Shown here: positions 37,701 to 50,465 of the stretch, one piece after another
Layout: the number at the start of each line of letters is the position of its first letter
Position numbering within the stretch: the stretch's first letter is position 1
Assembly: GCA_018881555.1 (NCBI GenBank)
Contig: JACAXG010000025.1
Coordinates: 7,013,899 to 7,077,898, forward strand
From: Amblyornis subalaris
Taxonomy: Eukaryota; Chordata; Aves; Passeriformes; Ptilonorhynchidae
Direction: 5' to 3'
Length of the DNA: 64,000 nucleotides
Notes under the pieces: model-generated
Seen by the model: only the letters and a program-made list of their open reading frames with translations
What the model was told of the DNA's origin: nothing
The model's database searches: none
Position numbers and translations under genes: made by a program

Positions 37701-39400
37701 TTGCTTCTTTCCTGCTGCTCTCTGCTGTATGATGTCAAGATAGAAGTTTTTCCAGAGCTGCACATCAGTTGTGAACAGATAAGCAATTTCTGCCACCTAT
37801 TCTGATCACATGTATCTCAGGCCTTAGCTGAGCATGTATTTCCCACGGGCTTGAGGTGTAGGCACTGCCTGTTGCTCACCAAACAATGCACAGGGAAGAA
37901 AGCCTGCAGATGCACGCAGCAACACTTCCATTAAAAGGCGAGGACTGTCCATGACCACCGGGTCTGTGAACAGATCTCCCTGGCACGCCCAAGGTGACAA
38001 GTGTTTGATATAAAGATGCACTCATCCAAGTGGCTTCCTCAACAAAGACGATTGATCTAATTTGAGTCACCAAGACAATGTCATTACAATCCCATGAGTA
38101 TTCCAGTGCTCAGGCCAGATAGATCAGAATCAGCCAGGTTTTAATACCTTTTTCTCTGCCAGTACTCCAGGTCTTAAAATAGCCAAGGAATCAGTGCCAG
38201 CCACCTACCTAGCTGGTTATTATCACCTGGGCTTTCCTCTGAAATCTTCTGCCAAGCCTGACCAGCAGCCAACAGCATTAGAGTGTTTAATCTCAGATAA
38301 CAAAAGACCGAGGCTAAGTACATGCCACAGAACCCGAATTGGGATTTCTACAGATCTCAGATTAAAATCCAAATTCTAACTGTGCAGTCAAACTGCCTGT
38401 TCCAACAGGATTGGCCATCTGCCATCTGCTATGACAAGCTAGCTGGAACAAGAATAAATCTTCATGCACAACAAAAAGCTACGCTCAACTCTCTGAACTC
38501 TTACTACTGCTGACAAACACCTGCCTTTGCACTCCTGGTTATTACCACATTTCAATGTGCTTATCACCCCCTGGAACAGCAGATACCCTTGTTTCACGCA
38601 GGCAGTGAAATCAAAATGCAGCGACAAAGGACACCACAACTGGCAGACTGCTCTGATCAGTGATATATCTTCTCAAGATGCATCTGAGAAGATGCATCAC
38701 TGCATCACTCTGAGAACAGCTGTACCTGGGCTACTTGTCACCATTTGTTCCTCGCCACAGCTCAGCAACAAGTCTCTCTAAAAGCAGACACGCTTCGCAG
38801 GTTCTTGAACATTTTCTGAACTAGGCAACAGCACGTTTATGGCACACAAAACCCCAGAAATTAGCAAGTCCCCTTTGCCTGGCCAGCCCAGAGGTAAAGC
38901 AGTATGTCAGGAGGTGCCAGCCCGGGACCTCTACAGAGTGAAATTCCTGTTATGGAAGTGGGTGAGGAATGAAAGTGACTCTGGCTGAGCCACTGGCCAA
39001 CAGCACCATCACCATGTCCTCCACAGGAGGGTACACTCAAACACACATCTTTTGCCTGCTGGAAAAGGGAAAGGACTGGGAATCTTGAATGCAAGTGACT
39101 TCANTCATCTGCCTGTCTCTTAGCACCTCCCCAATCCCTGGCCTTTCCAACCACTCCACATCCTGGCAAAAGCTGAGTTTCCTGGGCATTGTTGAAAGCA
39201 GGGCTGAAAGGCACTGGCTTGCTCAGGCAGCGTGGCAAATCCTGACTGATCACAAACAGGAGATGAAATTCATGGAATGTCTTCCTTGGGGAAAAAAATC
39301 CCTCACCCTCTATTTATGTAAATACGTGAGAATTCACATGAAATGTTCAGTTAAACAGAAGAACTGCTACCAAGAGCCAAGAAAGCTGAAAAATGGTAAA
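28769..39400. other. Intergenic region between CLASP1 and NIFK
   Basis: This 10.6 kb lies between the CLASP1 promoter and the 3' end of NIFK. On both strands I see only short composition-driven ORFs, none resembling a known protein. Small items are a 16-bp direct repeat at 29880-29921, a short CTG run near 34350, and a 9-bp direct repeat (agatgcatc) near 38676-38698. No RNA gene, transposon or CpG island was recognised. Confidence 0.6.
29880..29921 (+). repeat. Short direct repeat
   Basis: A 16-bp unit (tgtgtatcacacattt, with a weak internal inverted symmetry) occurs twice about 9 bp apart in AT-rich sequence. It looks like a local duplication. No further function is seen. Confidence 0.7.
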
Positions 39401-39403
39401 TTT

Positions 39404-39409
39404 TTTAAT
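39404..39409 (-). terminator. NIFK: Candidate NIFK poly(A) signal
   Basis: ATTAAA on the minus strand lies about 370 nt past the NIFK stop codon. It is the first common hexamer variant that I noticed, and gives a plausible short 3' UTR. Transcript ends were not available. Confidence 0.35.
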
Positions 39410-39779
39410 AACCTGTCATTAATTATAAATTTAAGATACAGTTGCTTGCATCAGCAAGCTCTGAATGGACAGCCTCACATTTTCTTTCCAAACAGTGAGT
39501 ACAAGACACAAGTTACAAAATTAACTGAAGGTTCCAGCACGACTGTAGCTGTGTTACAGCATGGGCACTTGTGAGCACAAAGTCAAGAAAATCTTCAAAG
39601 GCAGAGAAGACTGTAGGTCCCCTGATGGCTAAACCAGGGGGGGAGGATTTGTGAACAGAGTCCTTGCCTAGAAAAACTGAAACAGGCAGGATGAACTAAG
39701 CCAGGGCAGCAGAACCAGTAGAAGCTCCACCTCAACAGTTTTTAAGCTGAGATAAAATATGGCTAGAGCCACTAAAATT

Positions 39780-42700
39780 TTAAGTCTCTTTTTGTTTCTT
39801 CAGGTTTGGTCTTTGCCTTGGCTGCTTCTGTGGTCTCTGCACAGCATTCGTAACATTGGCAGAGGGAAGTCTGACAGTTACTTCATCATCCTCTGCTTCA
39901 TCATCCACCTGAGCAGCTTTCCGGCGCTCGAGCACTGCTGGAGTACAGACTGGAGTAGGATCCTGAAGAGATCAGAAAAACAGAATTGACTGCAAAGCCA
40001 CCTGCCAGAGAAAGTTGTCACTGCCCCTGTGGTACCACAAGACACCTCAGCCCAGCTCCCCTTCAGAATTTTCATGTCAATGAAAATTGTTTTCTTTTTA
40101 TAACCAGNTACTTGTAGACATTGTTTCTTTGTACAAGTGTCACCTTCAAAGAACTGTAGGTGAAAGGCAAATGGAAATTAATTCACATTATCTGACACAT
40201 TATTATGCATATTTGCTTTCTAAACTTTGTATTTCCTTACTCAAAGCATCAAGAAAGTCAAGTGGAAAAGAATCAGAGCATGGGGCAGGGTGGGGAGGGG
40301 TGGGAGGGAAGTATATTTGAGACTAGCATCCAGAAATGTCACATTCAAGTTCACAGCACAGCTGAAATATCCCAGCTTCATTATCTCAGTAAGTCCTCAG
40401 AACTCACGCGACAGAATGTATTAGTTATCCTGTCTTTTTAACAACCAGCCACGAGCCAATTATCACAAGTAAATCCAATAACAATAAAAAAACCCAAAAA
40501 AACCCAAAACTCCCCCACAAACTCACAACAGTGATGAAATAAAACAGAAATGTTAATACNTTAGAGACTTTTTAGACTGTCAGTATCTCAAATTTCAGTT
40601 CTGATGACCTGAACTTCCCTTTCATCCACCTGCTGCTTTTACCTCGCATTTGTTTCCAAAACACCAAATACCATGCCTGGAGAGCATGGGGTAGGAGGGA
40701 GAGTACAGTACAGAAATGGGGACAGGCAGCACCAGTGAACTGCATGAACAGTTCAACTTCCCTTTTATCAAAAAAGGCTGGTATTGTAATGCAGTCCAAC
40801 AGGAGGATTCCATCAAGATCATGTTGTCCCAGGTAAAGCACAGGTGCAGGTGGTGTGCAGGTGCCTGTCCCCAGCAGCCTGCATTCTCCGAGCCTCCAGT
40901 GAGTGCTGAGCAGCAGAGGCTGACAGCAGACACACCACAGCACAGGTACTGCTGGTTAGAACGTGCTGAGCAGAAGCCTTTGCTGCTGAATACTCCCACA
41001 GGAGAAAGAACCGCGAGGATTCAATCATTCTCCCCTGTTCAGGAGTGTTAATACATCTCAAAGGAGCTACTTCTGGCACAAACATCTCTCAAGCAAACAA
41101 TGTCAAGGTGTCTGTGTGTTGAAATCAGTATGAAGGTGCCAATTGCAGACTTGAAACATCTGCCCCAGTGTGAATGGTGGAGTGTGGTACTTGACACCAC
41201 CACGACTGGTCTTACCTGGCTGCTCAAAGAAACGTTCAGTTTTGATTTCTTGGATGTTTTAACTTTTTTCCTCTTTTTGGAAAGTGCCTGTGCAGCCTAG
41301 AAAGCAAGACAGATGGATCACTACACACTTGTGTGAAGATGCAAAGAGTCACTTAACAGTTTGTAGGTTCCTGTTTCATAACTATAAAGTCTTTGCTACA
41401 GCAAATAGGTTTAAAGTAATAAATTGAATGACACAGAGGTGATCTGGTTTGAAAAAAACCACAAAAAAGTAACACAAGAAAAAGTGTTACCGTGCACTTT
41501 AAAAACTCTCCACACTAAACAGCATTGCTTACAACTGAAGTACTTGACTCAAGCACTCTGCAGAGGAGGAACATGCAGGGGCTGTGGATGGAAGTTCTGG
41601 TCTTGGGACCCGCCTTCAAACCCTCACCCTGCCAAAGCCTCCCACAGGGCTCTGGCAAAGCCCCTGCTGCTCTTTGGTGATCTGCACTCCAGTATTAAAC
41701 CACAGAATACCCAACTGCTTGTACCAGCAGAAGAAAAGGAACATCTCGCCTTTGCTGTTACTTATTTACTTCTCTACAAGTAAACCCACAGGCACATGGA
41801 GTGCCCAGCCACAGCAACACGCTGAATTCCTGGAGCTTCTACACAGCTCTTGACACAAATGAGCCTCCCTGTGGCTCCAGCTCTTTTGCCAGTTCCACAT
41901 AAAACATGTGATTTCCGTGTATTTAGCACAACCCCAGAAACGTCTTGCTTAGCACACTCATCCGAACAATGCTAAACTTACAAATCCTGGGAAGTCATAA
42001 TCGAGCCCCTTTTCAGCCAGCTTCTTCCTCAGAAGCCTCTCCTTCCGCAGCAGGCGCTTTGTCATCCTGGCTTTCTGCACGAGCGAGCGGACCTTGTTGT
42101 ATCGCCGCACAGCCGGCTGAGAAGGCTTCCGGAATATCTTGTCACAGTCTTTGAAGAGGCTTTCGTGGATCTTCTCAGGAGGCATGAAGTGACCTGGATC
42201 ACACACACAGGACAGGAGGTTTCAGCAGAGCTCCTCCTCCTGCCAAGCACACTCACACAACATCGCCCATTTATTGTTTTACAACAATAAGTAGCTCATG
42301 ATCCATTACAAAGCAGGTTTTGCTGTCACCATGTCTGAGAAATTCAGTGATTCCAGCAATCTTTTAATCAAAAAGGCCCCTTATGTCAAACCTCACAGAC
42401 AACAGCTGCAACAGTTACAAACGCCAAGGAGTTTCCACATTAAAGGAACTGTCTCCACAGCAAACCCAACCATTCCCCGAGATTTCGTGTTACACAATCA
42501 CAGCAAGAGCAGTATCAGCCCAGAGGAAAAAACAGCAGTAGTGACCAAAAGGCTGCTGAGCATGGTCTTTACACATGATGAAAAGTTCAGCCTCACAGAA
42601 AATATTTTTGGGACAAAACTCCATAAAAAAAACCCCTAAGGTTCTATGCACAGTCCAAAAAGATAACAGAAATAACAATAAATTTCTGTTGCATGTTAGA

Positions 42701-43888
42701 GAACTTACACTTCAGCTTATACTTACACTTCAGCAGTCTCTCAGAAAACAGGTAGTTGTTCATTGTGTCTGCAACAATCTTGGCCACATCATCAGACTCA
42801 AACTCTATAAATGCATAGCCTTTGCTGGCTCCAGTCTGTGAGTGACAACAGGGAGAAAGCTGAAACAATGCTTTAGTACCTCAAGACCTCTATGAAAATT
42901 ATTTTATGCAACCAAAATCATAGCCCATTCTCAGCTAACCAGAAGTAATTTCAAAAGGCTCACCGAAATTGTGAAAAGCACAATTTAGGACTTAGTCCTA
43001 AACTGGTATGACATTATTTGTAACATATTTGCACACAAAACAAACTGCTCACCAGTACCTAGTTGTTAAAAAACCAAAGCTGCCCTGCATTGCTGCTGTT
43101 CTCTGTCCCATGCTAATAGAACTGTGTTATATAATACGATAGCAAACCCAGGAGTGAAAATTTAAGATTTCTTGAATACAGAGCAATAAATAATCTAAAA
43201 CGGAATCGTGACACTTCACGTTGTACCTTGAACGACAACAGTTTCTGGCAACACTTCCCACAGGAACTTACGGAAAAAGGGTGCGCAGCCGGGGACAGCC
43301 CCCGGCCCTGGCGATCCGTCCGGGCACGGCCCCGCCGCGTCCCACGTGGGGCTCCCGAGGCGCCTCAGGGCGCTGCCGCCTCTGCGCGATCCCCAGAGTG
43401 GCTGCTGGGGGCAGGAGGGAGCCCCAGGGGTTACGGAGCCTGCCCGACCCATCCTCAGGCGGCCGGGTGCGAGCGCTCCGGCGCGTCCCGGTACCTCCCG
43501 GGCCACAGCCGCGGGGCAGCGCCCGGGGCCGCTCCTCACCTTCTTACTCCTGGAGAGCCGGAGCCGCGTCACCGTTCCGAACTGCCCGAAGTACTCACGG
43601 AGCTGCGGCTCGCAGAGGCCCCTCGGGAGGTGCCCCACGAACACCACGCCCGGCGTCAGCTCCTCCTGCGGGCACAGAGAGGTCTCGTCAGCCCGGGCCG
43701 GGACTCGCCATGCCGCCCCCGCCCCGCCGAGCCGCCCCGCTCACCTTGGCCGCCCGCTTGGTGCGAGCCCGCTGCACCTTCTGCTGGAACTGGCGCTGCA
43801 GCCGCGGCTCCAGCGCCAGGAGCGGCGCCGCCCTCACGGCCGAGGCGGGTGCGGGCACCTCCGCCGCCATGGCCGCCTCCGCCGCCAT
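39780..43888 (-). CDS. NIFK: NIFK, nucleolar protein interacting with the FHA domain of Ki-67 (complete)
   Basis: NIFK is a nucleolar RNA-binding protein for pre-rRNA processing that binds the Ki-67 FHA domain when phosphorylated in mitosis. Six coding exons join in frame: 43888-43745, 43665-43540, 42835-42727, 42193-41982, 41296-41216 and 39962-39780, giving 284 residues (human about 293). Each junction has GT-AG sites. The RRM covers about residues 54-130, with RNP2 VVFVGHL (55-61) and RNP1 KGYAFIEF (95-102). Basic segments follow ([13 protein letters not shown] and the lysine-rich exon 5). The last exon keeps the TPVCTP motif (T227, T231), equivalent to the phospho-threonines that contact Ki-67. 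The start at 43888 has A at -3 and G at +4; a second ATG at 43870 is possible. TSN is divergent 346 bp away. Confidence 0.96.
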
Positions 43889-44560
43889 GCTGCCTCCTCG
43901 CGGCCGCCGGAAGTACGTCACTGCTCCCGCGCCGGCGCAGCGCGCCAAGACGCCGTCTCCCAGCAACGGCGCGGCGGGGCCCTAACGTGGCCTCCTCGGG
44001 CCCGACCCCACCGCGCCGGGAGGGTGGCCTGGAACGCGGATACGGCCGGGGTGACCAACTCCTCGCTCAGGCCGACCAACGCCCTCCTCGGAGGGAGCAG
44101 ACTCTCTCGGGCACCCTTTCGAGCCGCCCCTGCGGCCTGTCCCGGCTGCTCCGGCCGCTCAGGCGGCGCGCGGGCAGCCCGGCGCGGCGCGGTCAGGCGG
44201 CGCGGGAGGCCCCATGGGCGGGGGCGGTGGCATCATGTCGGTGAGCGAGATGTTCGCGGCGCTGCAGGGAGCGCTCGGCCAGGACCAGGACATCCGAGAG
44301 GTGCTGTGGCGGGCGGGCGGGCGGGCACGGGAGGGGACAGGGCGGTGCCCCGGCTGACGGCGCGCTGTGCCCGCAGGAGATCCGGAAGGAGGTGCAGGCG
44401 CTGGAGCAGACGGCGCGGGAGATCCTGACGCTGCTGCAGGGCGTGCACCAGGGGCCCGGCTTCCAGCACAGTGAGTCCCGCGCCGCCGCTCCGGACCGCG
44501 AGGGAAAGCCGGGAGGCGGGAGTGCCCCTCGGAGTACGCGGGGCCCTTTTTCCAGGTTCC
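43270..44560. promoter_or_regulatory. Shared CpG island and bidirectional promoter of NIFK and TSN
   Basis: This is a dense CpG-rich block containing NIFK coding exons 1-2 and TSN coding exons 1-2. The two start codons, 43888 (minus) and 44235 (plus), face away from each other with 346 bp between them. Close to the NIFK start are an ETS site (CCGGAAGT, 43907-43914) and an overlapping CRE-like half site (TACGTCA, 43914-43920), a pairing typical of bidirectional housekeeping promoters. I see no TATA box. Shared regulation is inferred from geometry. Confidence 0.8.
43907..43920 (+). promoter_or_regulatory. ETS plus CRE-like composite site
   Basis: CCGGAAGT is directly joined to TACGTCA, sharing one T, 19 bp upstream of the NIFK start codon. 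ETS (GABPA class) and CREB/ATF sites of this form are frequent near transcription starts of CpG-island genes. Binding is inferred. Confidence 0.5.
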
Positions 44561-47500
44561 AGCCGCTCCCGGGGTATCCCGCGTGGGCTTCCCGGAGGCT
44601 GCTGGGAAGAGGAGGGCGCAGCTGGGAGGTTTCAAGCCAGAGAAGTAGCAAAGCTGCCGTTCAGCCTTAGGGAACACCGTTTTTTCCCTTTGTCCCTTCC
44701 CTAGCGTGGTGCTTTCCTGTCTGGGTGCAGAACAGTGTGTTCTTTTCCAGGGGTTCACGTGCTGGGCTGCTCAGTTGGCTCTTAGGTCTCCCTGTACGTG
44801 ACATGCACATAATTGTTGTATTGTCACTTGTTGGACCTTTGTATCTTCGCCCCACACCCAAAAAGCTGTGGTCCTAAATGCTCGGGGGTTTTCAGGATGG
44901 ACCGCAAAGAGGGGAAACACTTTAATCTGGTTTGTACAAAACAGATTCTGTGTGTTCAAAGTCTGCTTAACACAGCAAAATATAAAGGGAATTTGCACAG
45001 GCTGAAAAAGCTGAAGCTGCCCTTGATGTATATTTGAGTGACAGCAGGAATTGTTCTGTAGCTTTGGAGGTTTGGGTTGACACCAGCCTGGTTCCAGGCC
45101 TCTGAGATGTTGGACAGAATGTTTCTGGGCCAGCCCATTTCTTGCAGACCATCAGAGCAGCACTGCAGGGCCAGGTGTCAAATGTGCTCCTTCTGCTCCC
45201 CCATTTCCATCTTACTGGTGAAACTACTGGAATAAACTTAAATATGTCACTTAAAAGCTGGTTTTTTTTCAGTTGATTAATATCTCCTGAGAAGAAGCAA
45301 CCATTCTGACTTAACTGGAAGCTCTTGAGAGAAGTTTGTGCAGGCCACCCTCGGAAGGGGAATAGAACAAGCCTCCCCAGGTGCTGTTTTATTCACTTGC
45401 AGAGCTGACTGGTTGTTTTCAGCCTGATGATGTTCCCCAGCACACTGGGGCTGGAGCTGGAGGCCTGGGATTCCTCTGGCTTTGGAGAGGGTTTGTGTTT
45501 AGCAACGATCAACACCTGAGGTTTGACCTGTGCGGACAAGTGCAAGTTCCATCTTCTTGGGAAACCTGGCAGTGCTGGAAGTCAGAGCTGCTGATGGGTT
45601 ATTTATACAAGCAGACACTCAGTTTTCTAAGCTGTGAAAATCCATGGTTGTATTGTGGGAAACAACTCCAGAGTTGTTTTCCAGCATTTAATAGTAGAAG
45701 CCTGTGTCTGACTTGGAGTATATTTTCACTTGATTTTTAATTTCTGGAGAGAGCTGGTCCTGGAACTTGCAGTCTGAGAAGAGATTTGGAATAGTTAAAG
45801 AAAAAAAAACCCAAACCAAACAAACAAAACCCCAGACCTCAGCTTGTAATTCTTGCAATATAAAAAATAATGAGTTCATGCTCAGTAGGTTAGGATTTAA
45901 CTCATGACAACAGACCTGTCAATTTGTCATCAATTACAAGCATAGTAAAGACAGTTAATGTTTAGATTAACAAAGGTTTACACCAGAATAATATAATGCA
46001 AATTAACAGAAGCATTGTTGGAGGATAAATAGCACCTGTCAGATGTCACATACTCAGACTGCAGTTTCATTTGATAACAGTTGTAGTCCTGCAGTGTACT
46101 ACCTTAAATGTCTGTTTGGCTTCCTACAGCATCTTGTTGTTTGAGTCAGTACAACGTTTTTACTAAGAAAATTGAATGATTCTTCCTTTGTAGATTAAAA
46201 AGGGATTTAAACAATGACTCCTGTAACTATGAAAGATGATTTTTCTCATTGCAACATAGTTCTGGCTGTACTTTGTAACACGAAGATTTCTTTGGCCTTG
46301 TACTTATTTATTCCAAGATGTAAGGAAAACAATTAGCACTATTAGTAAACTATATTGAACTAGAAAAGTATTAAATGAAAATAAACTATATAAACAAATA
46401 ATAAAAAGGTAAAAATACTGTTAATTACTACAAGTTCACAGGTGACAGTAACTAGTGCTGGGTGACTGCAGCTGTGTTGTCTGGAGCTGAAGCTGGTGCA
46501 GCTCCAGCAGAAGCCGCTTTGCCAGTTGTTCCTTGTGCCAGTGTAAGTGGGAGATGATTTACATCCTCATGCAGCCTCCTGGTTGATCCTTTGTTTATTC
46601 TTGCATCATCAATTGAGGCAGAGTGATGAATACTCAAGGAGACAACAGAGAGCTGATGAAAACAGGGAGAGGCTTTGCATTGGGCTGAGCAATCTGTCCT
46701 ACCAGAGTAAGAGGTGGGGTGAGCTCTTTTAGTGGAACCATGGAATAGTTGGAAGTTTGATGGAGGACAGTTTCCCATATCTGTCAGTGGCTTTTAAAAT
46801 ACCATCTTGCACAAGCTTCCCTCTCCCAAGGGAAGGAGTTGGAGAACTGCTGAGAAAGCTGGGCAGGGCAGTGTGTGCTGCAGGCTGCTGTTGTCCAACA
46901 CCACTCAGGGTGACAGGCAGGGCCTCCAGAGCCCAAGAGTGTTGGGCTCAGTGTCTTTGCTCTCGAACAGCGGAACATCGAAGGTAATACCTGAGGATGT
47001 ACAAGGATAGTTGGAATTTGGGGGTTATGTGTGCATCAGTGGGCATTGTTGTCTGAACCTTTACAGGAAGGATTATCTTTGTCACAGGTTCCTTTGGTAG
47101 AAGCCAAATGCAAATGTGTTGCTTGCTGTGTCCCCCCTGGCCACGTGACGGCTCACGCGACTGAGGCAACCCCGTAGCTCTNAGTGAGCTTCACATGGGT
47201 CTTTCATCCTGGCTGCCACATGGAGCACACTTCTGCTTCCTGAAGCTTTTATTTTTTAGATGTCATTCTCCCTCCCTTTTTTTTTAAACAGAAACTATGT
47301 TTTATTAACGGAAAGAAGTTTTGTAAACACACTCAAGTGACTCCTAGTAGGTCTTGTTTGGTAAAAACCATCACAGCTTTTGGATTTAGGCTCTACGAAT
47401 AATCCTGGCTTCTGTACATCAAGATGCAGGAGGGCCTGTGAGGTTGACCTGTGGCCTTTTTTGGGCAGTAGCCAGGATTTGTGAGAGGGCTGCAGTGAAG

Positions 47501-50465
47501 TTCTGGTTTGAGCCCTTCAGTCAGTCAGTGCACGCAGGTGCAGCGTGGCTGTAACTCCTGTGGGCAAACAGGAGGTGGCAGTGAGTGCTACAGAAACAAG
47601 AGATGGTTTCTCTGCAGAGCTGTAGCACACACTGGACAGGCTGAAACCCAGGCTCTTCAAATACATCGTTAAAAAGCAGGAAATGCAGTTTCCTGAAGGG
47701 ATGTTGCACCTCCTGTAATTGAACTCTGACCCATTAGAAAAAAANAGGATAAGATTTTAATATGGAGAAAGAAAAGTTGCTTTTCCTTTGACTGTACGAG
47801 TGGCTTGGCAGCACTGCTTGGTGTGTGTATGCTTCCTTTGAGGCCAGTGCTATGTGCAGTGCTCTTCCATTGCTTGGGATCTGGTTGTTGCTGGGACATC
47901 TCNCCTCAAGTTCAAAGCAAAAGCCCAGAGGAGATCAGACAGCCTGGAACTCAGAAGTCTTTCTCCTTTACCCTTGTGGCTCGTGATGATACTTCTTAGA
48001 TTGATTACAAGTTCAGTAGCCTATCTTGGAAGTGTAAATAGCACTGTCTACACTAGAAAACTCTGTTTACAAACCCCTGTTGTCTGTCAAGTATCCATTT
48101 CCTGAATATATTCATTCCCTGAATGTGGTGCTGTTTCTTTTTCAGTCCCAAAGAAGTGTCAGAAGGCTCGTGAGCACTTTGGCACCGTGAGGACACAGAT
48201 GGAGTCTCTGAAGACCAAGTTTCCTGCTGATCAGTATTACAGGTGCGCAGGATCCCACACAGCCAGACACAGAAATATATGGGAATTGCCTGGGCTTTTN
48301 GCATCATTGCTTTGGAGTAATGATTTAAAGGTTTATGGGCTGAATGCTTCTTTCTCTTTGAAAAGTAAATTGTGGTAGACAAGTGTGAGGTTTTTAGCTG
48401 CATAGATAAAATATGCTTTTGCTCAAACACTGTAACTTTTCATTAACAATACTCAGTATTGAGTTATTTTTCTATAAACTTTCTTAACAAAGAAAATGGA
48501 AAGCTTAAGAAGTTGGTGTTCCGTTAGAGCTGCCCTTGTATCTGGGAGCAGGGCATTTGCTGCTCCATTAATTTCAGTTAAGTTGTTCAGATTGGGGTGT
48601 TTCTGGAAGCAGAGCTCTAAATCTGTCATGAAATGGCTGTTTGGTTCTGCAGACACTAAATGAAGTTGTCACCTTTGTGTTCTGTTGCTGCCAGAAGGGG
48701 ACAGTGTCTTGCAAGAACATTTCAAAGAACAAGAATCTTGTCAGCTCAGATCTGCTGAGGGCAGGTGGGAGGGAAAACCGTGGCTGGCTGTGGGCATCAC
48801 AACCTGGAAAACACTGCGAGCTTAGGAGGTGTGTGAGAGGGGCAAGTGTCCAGTGTGGTAACCTGGGCATGGAGTTCTGGAGTAATAAGGAGATGTTTTT
48901 CAGCTGGTGTCATTTTGATAAACCAAAAATACTGCAAAATGCACTGTGTAAAGGCAGAAGACAGTGCATATATGCTTGTTGCCTAACACTCCAGTAATGG
49001 ANATTACTTATTTATACCCTGACCTAGTGTTTCTTCTGCAGATTTCATGAGCACTGGAGGTTTGTGCTGCAGCGGCTGGTGTTTCTGGCAGCATTTGTAG
49101 TCTACTTGGAGTCAGAAACACTGGTGACCCGAGAAGCTGTTGCAGAAATACTTGGGAGTAAGTTAATGTTGTAACCCAAGAGGAAAAGCTTGTGACCTTC
49201 TTAGACAGTGTAGCTTTCAGAGGTACAGGGAAACAGCAGAACTTCATTTCTTCCCAAGAAATCAGTTCCAGAGTTTATCTGGTATTTGATTTTGTTATAT
49301 AAACAATAAATTCTCAGAAGATGGAAACTGGCAAACCTAATGTGAGCGAAAATATTTATTCATTAATAAGTTCTTCATCAGTGAAGGTCATTAATTCAAG
49401 CTGTGTAAATCTACCAAGAGAATAACAAAGATGAGAGCTTGTTTCTCTAACTTCTTCGTTTTGGTGTTTAAAAAGTGTGGAAGACAGATTAAATTCTTTG
49501 TCGTAAANGAATTGTATCCTCACAGAGCAAAAGCTTTGGAAAAAAATAAGGAAGATATATCCTGTATATTGATGTAAATTCAGTTATTCTGTCGGATGTA
49601 CGGTTGAGGATGTACAAGATGCTGAATCAAGAACTGAGGAGAGGCTGTAATTACATCATATACAGGAAAAGGCTGACTTTTATTTTGTAATAATATTTCA
49701 TAAATTTGATATTTCAAATTAGCTCCAGTAAACAAATGCAACTTCAGGTGTCTGGGTTTGCTCATGCTCAGCACCACTTGGACACTGCTGTGTTTTTGTC
49801 TCAGTTGAAGCCGATCGAGAGCGGGGCTTTCACCTGGACATTGAAGACTACCTTTCTGGTGTTCTAACACTCGCCAGTGAGCTGGTAAGGAAGATATTCC
49901 TGCATGTATTTGGGTCAAAACTGGCCTTAAAAACAAAAGTAATGTGTTTTTTAGCTTTCCTGAGTTGTTCCTGGAAGTTATGACACACAACACCTTGATC
50001 TGAGCTTGTAGGAAGATGCTTCTCTGCATGTTCCTCAGTAATACGTTTAAGATTTAAACTGGTCATTTGATTGAAAATCCAGAGCTCCGGTCAACAAAAC
50101 GGTAGTTCTAAGTATAAATAGTCTGAGTGCCTGGAACACAAGTGCTTCATTTGGAAAGTAACTGATGGGGACAGCGATGTGGTCTGGGTGGGTGCCGTGC
50201 TGACGTTCTCTGGTGTCTCCTCCCGCAGGCCAGGCTGGCAGTGAACAGTGTCACAGCTGGGGACTATGCTCGCCCTCTCCGCATCTCAACCTTTATCAAT
50301 GAGCTGGATTCCGGCTTCCGCCTCCTCAACCTGAAGAACGACTCCCTGAGGAAACGCTACGATGGCCTCAAATANGATGTCAAGAAGATTGAGGAAGTGG
50401 TTTACGACTTGTCGATCAGAGGACTCAATAAGGAGGCAACTGTTGGTGCAGGCGGGGAGAAGTGA
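44235..50465 (+). CDS. TSN: TSN, translin (complete)
   Basis: Translin is a DNA/RNA-binding protein that forms octamers. With TSNAX it makes C3PO, the endoribonuclease that removes RISC passenger strands and processes tRNA; catalysis resides in TSNAX. Six coding exons splice in frame: 44235-44300, 44377-44470, 48146-48242, 49042-49157, 49805-49884 and 50229-50465, giving 229 residues (human 228). All introns have GT-AG ends. The product is nearly all helical translin fold. The VTAGD motif linked to GTP binding is at residues 159-163 and the conserved helix ending FRLLNLKNDSLRKRYDGLK follows. Codon 200 is TAN (N at 50375); tyrosine is expected there, so I read it as an ambiguous base rather than a stop. 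The start has A at -3. Exon 1 looks less conserved than exons 2-6. Confidence 0.97.
44471..48145 (+). other. TSN: TSN intron 2
   Basis: This 3.7-kb intron is the largest in TSN. It starts with GTGAGT in the CpG island and ends with a CTGTTTCTTTTTCAG acceptor. Around 45.9-46.4 kb it is distinctly AT-rich, and an A/C-rich patch lies at about 45800-45835. I saw no exon, RNA gene or transposon in it. Confidence 0.8.

Noticed and set aside
43221..44428. Plus-strand open frames of 254-360 codons over the NIFK/TSN CpG island
   Set aside because: They run antisense to NIFK exons 1-2 and across TSN exon 1 in the wrong frame. They are composition by-products of the island.
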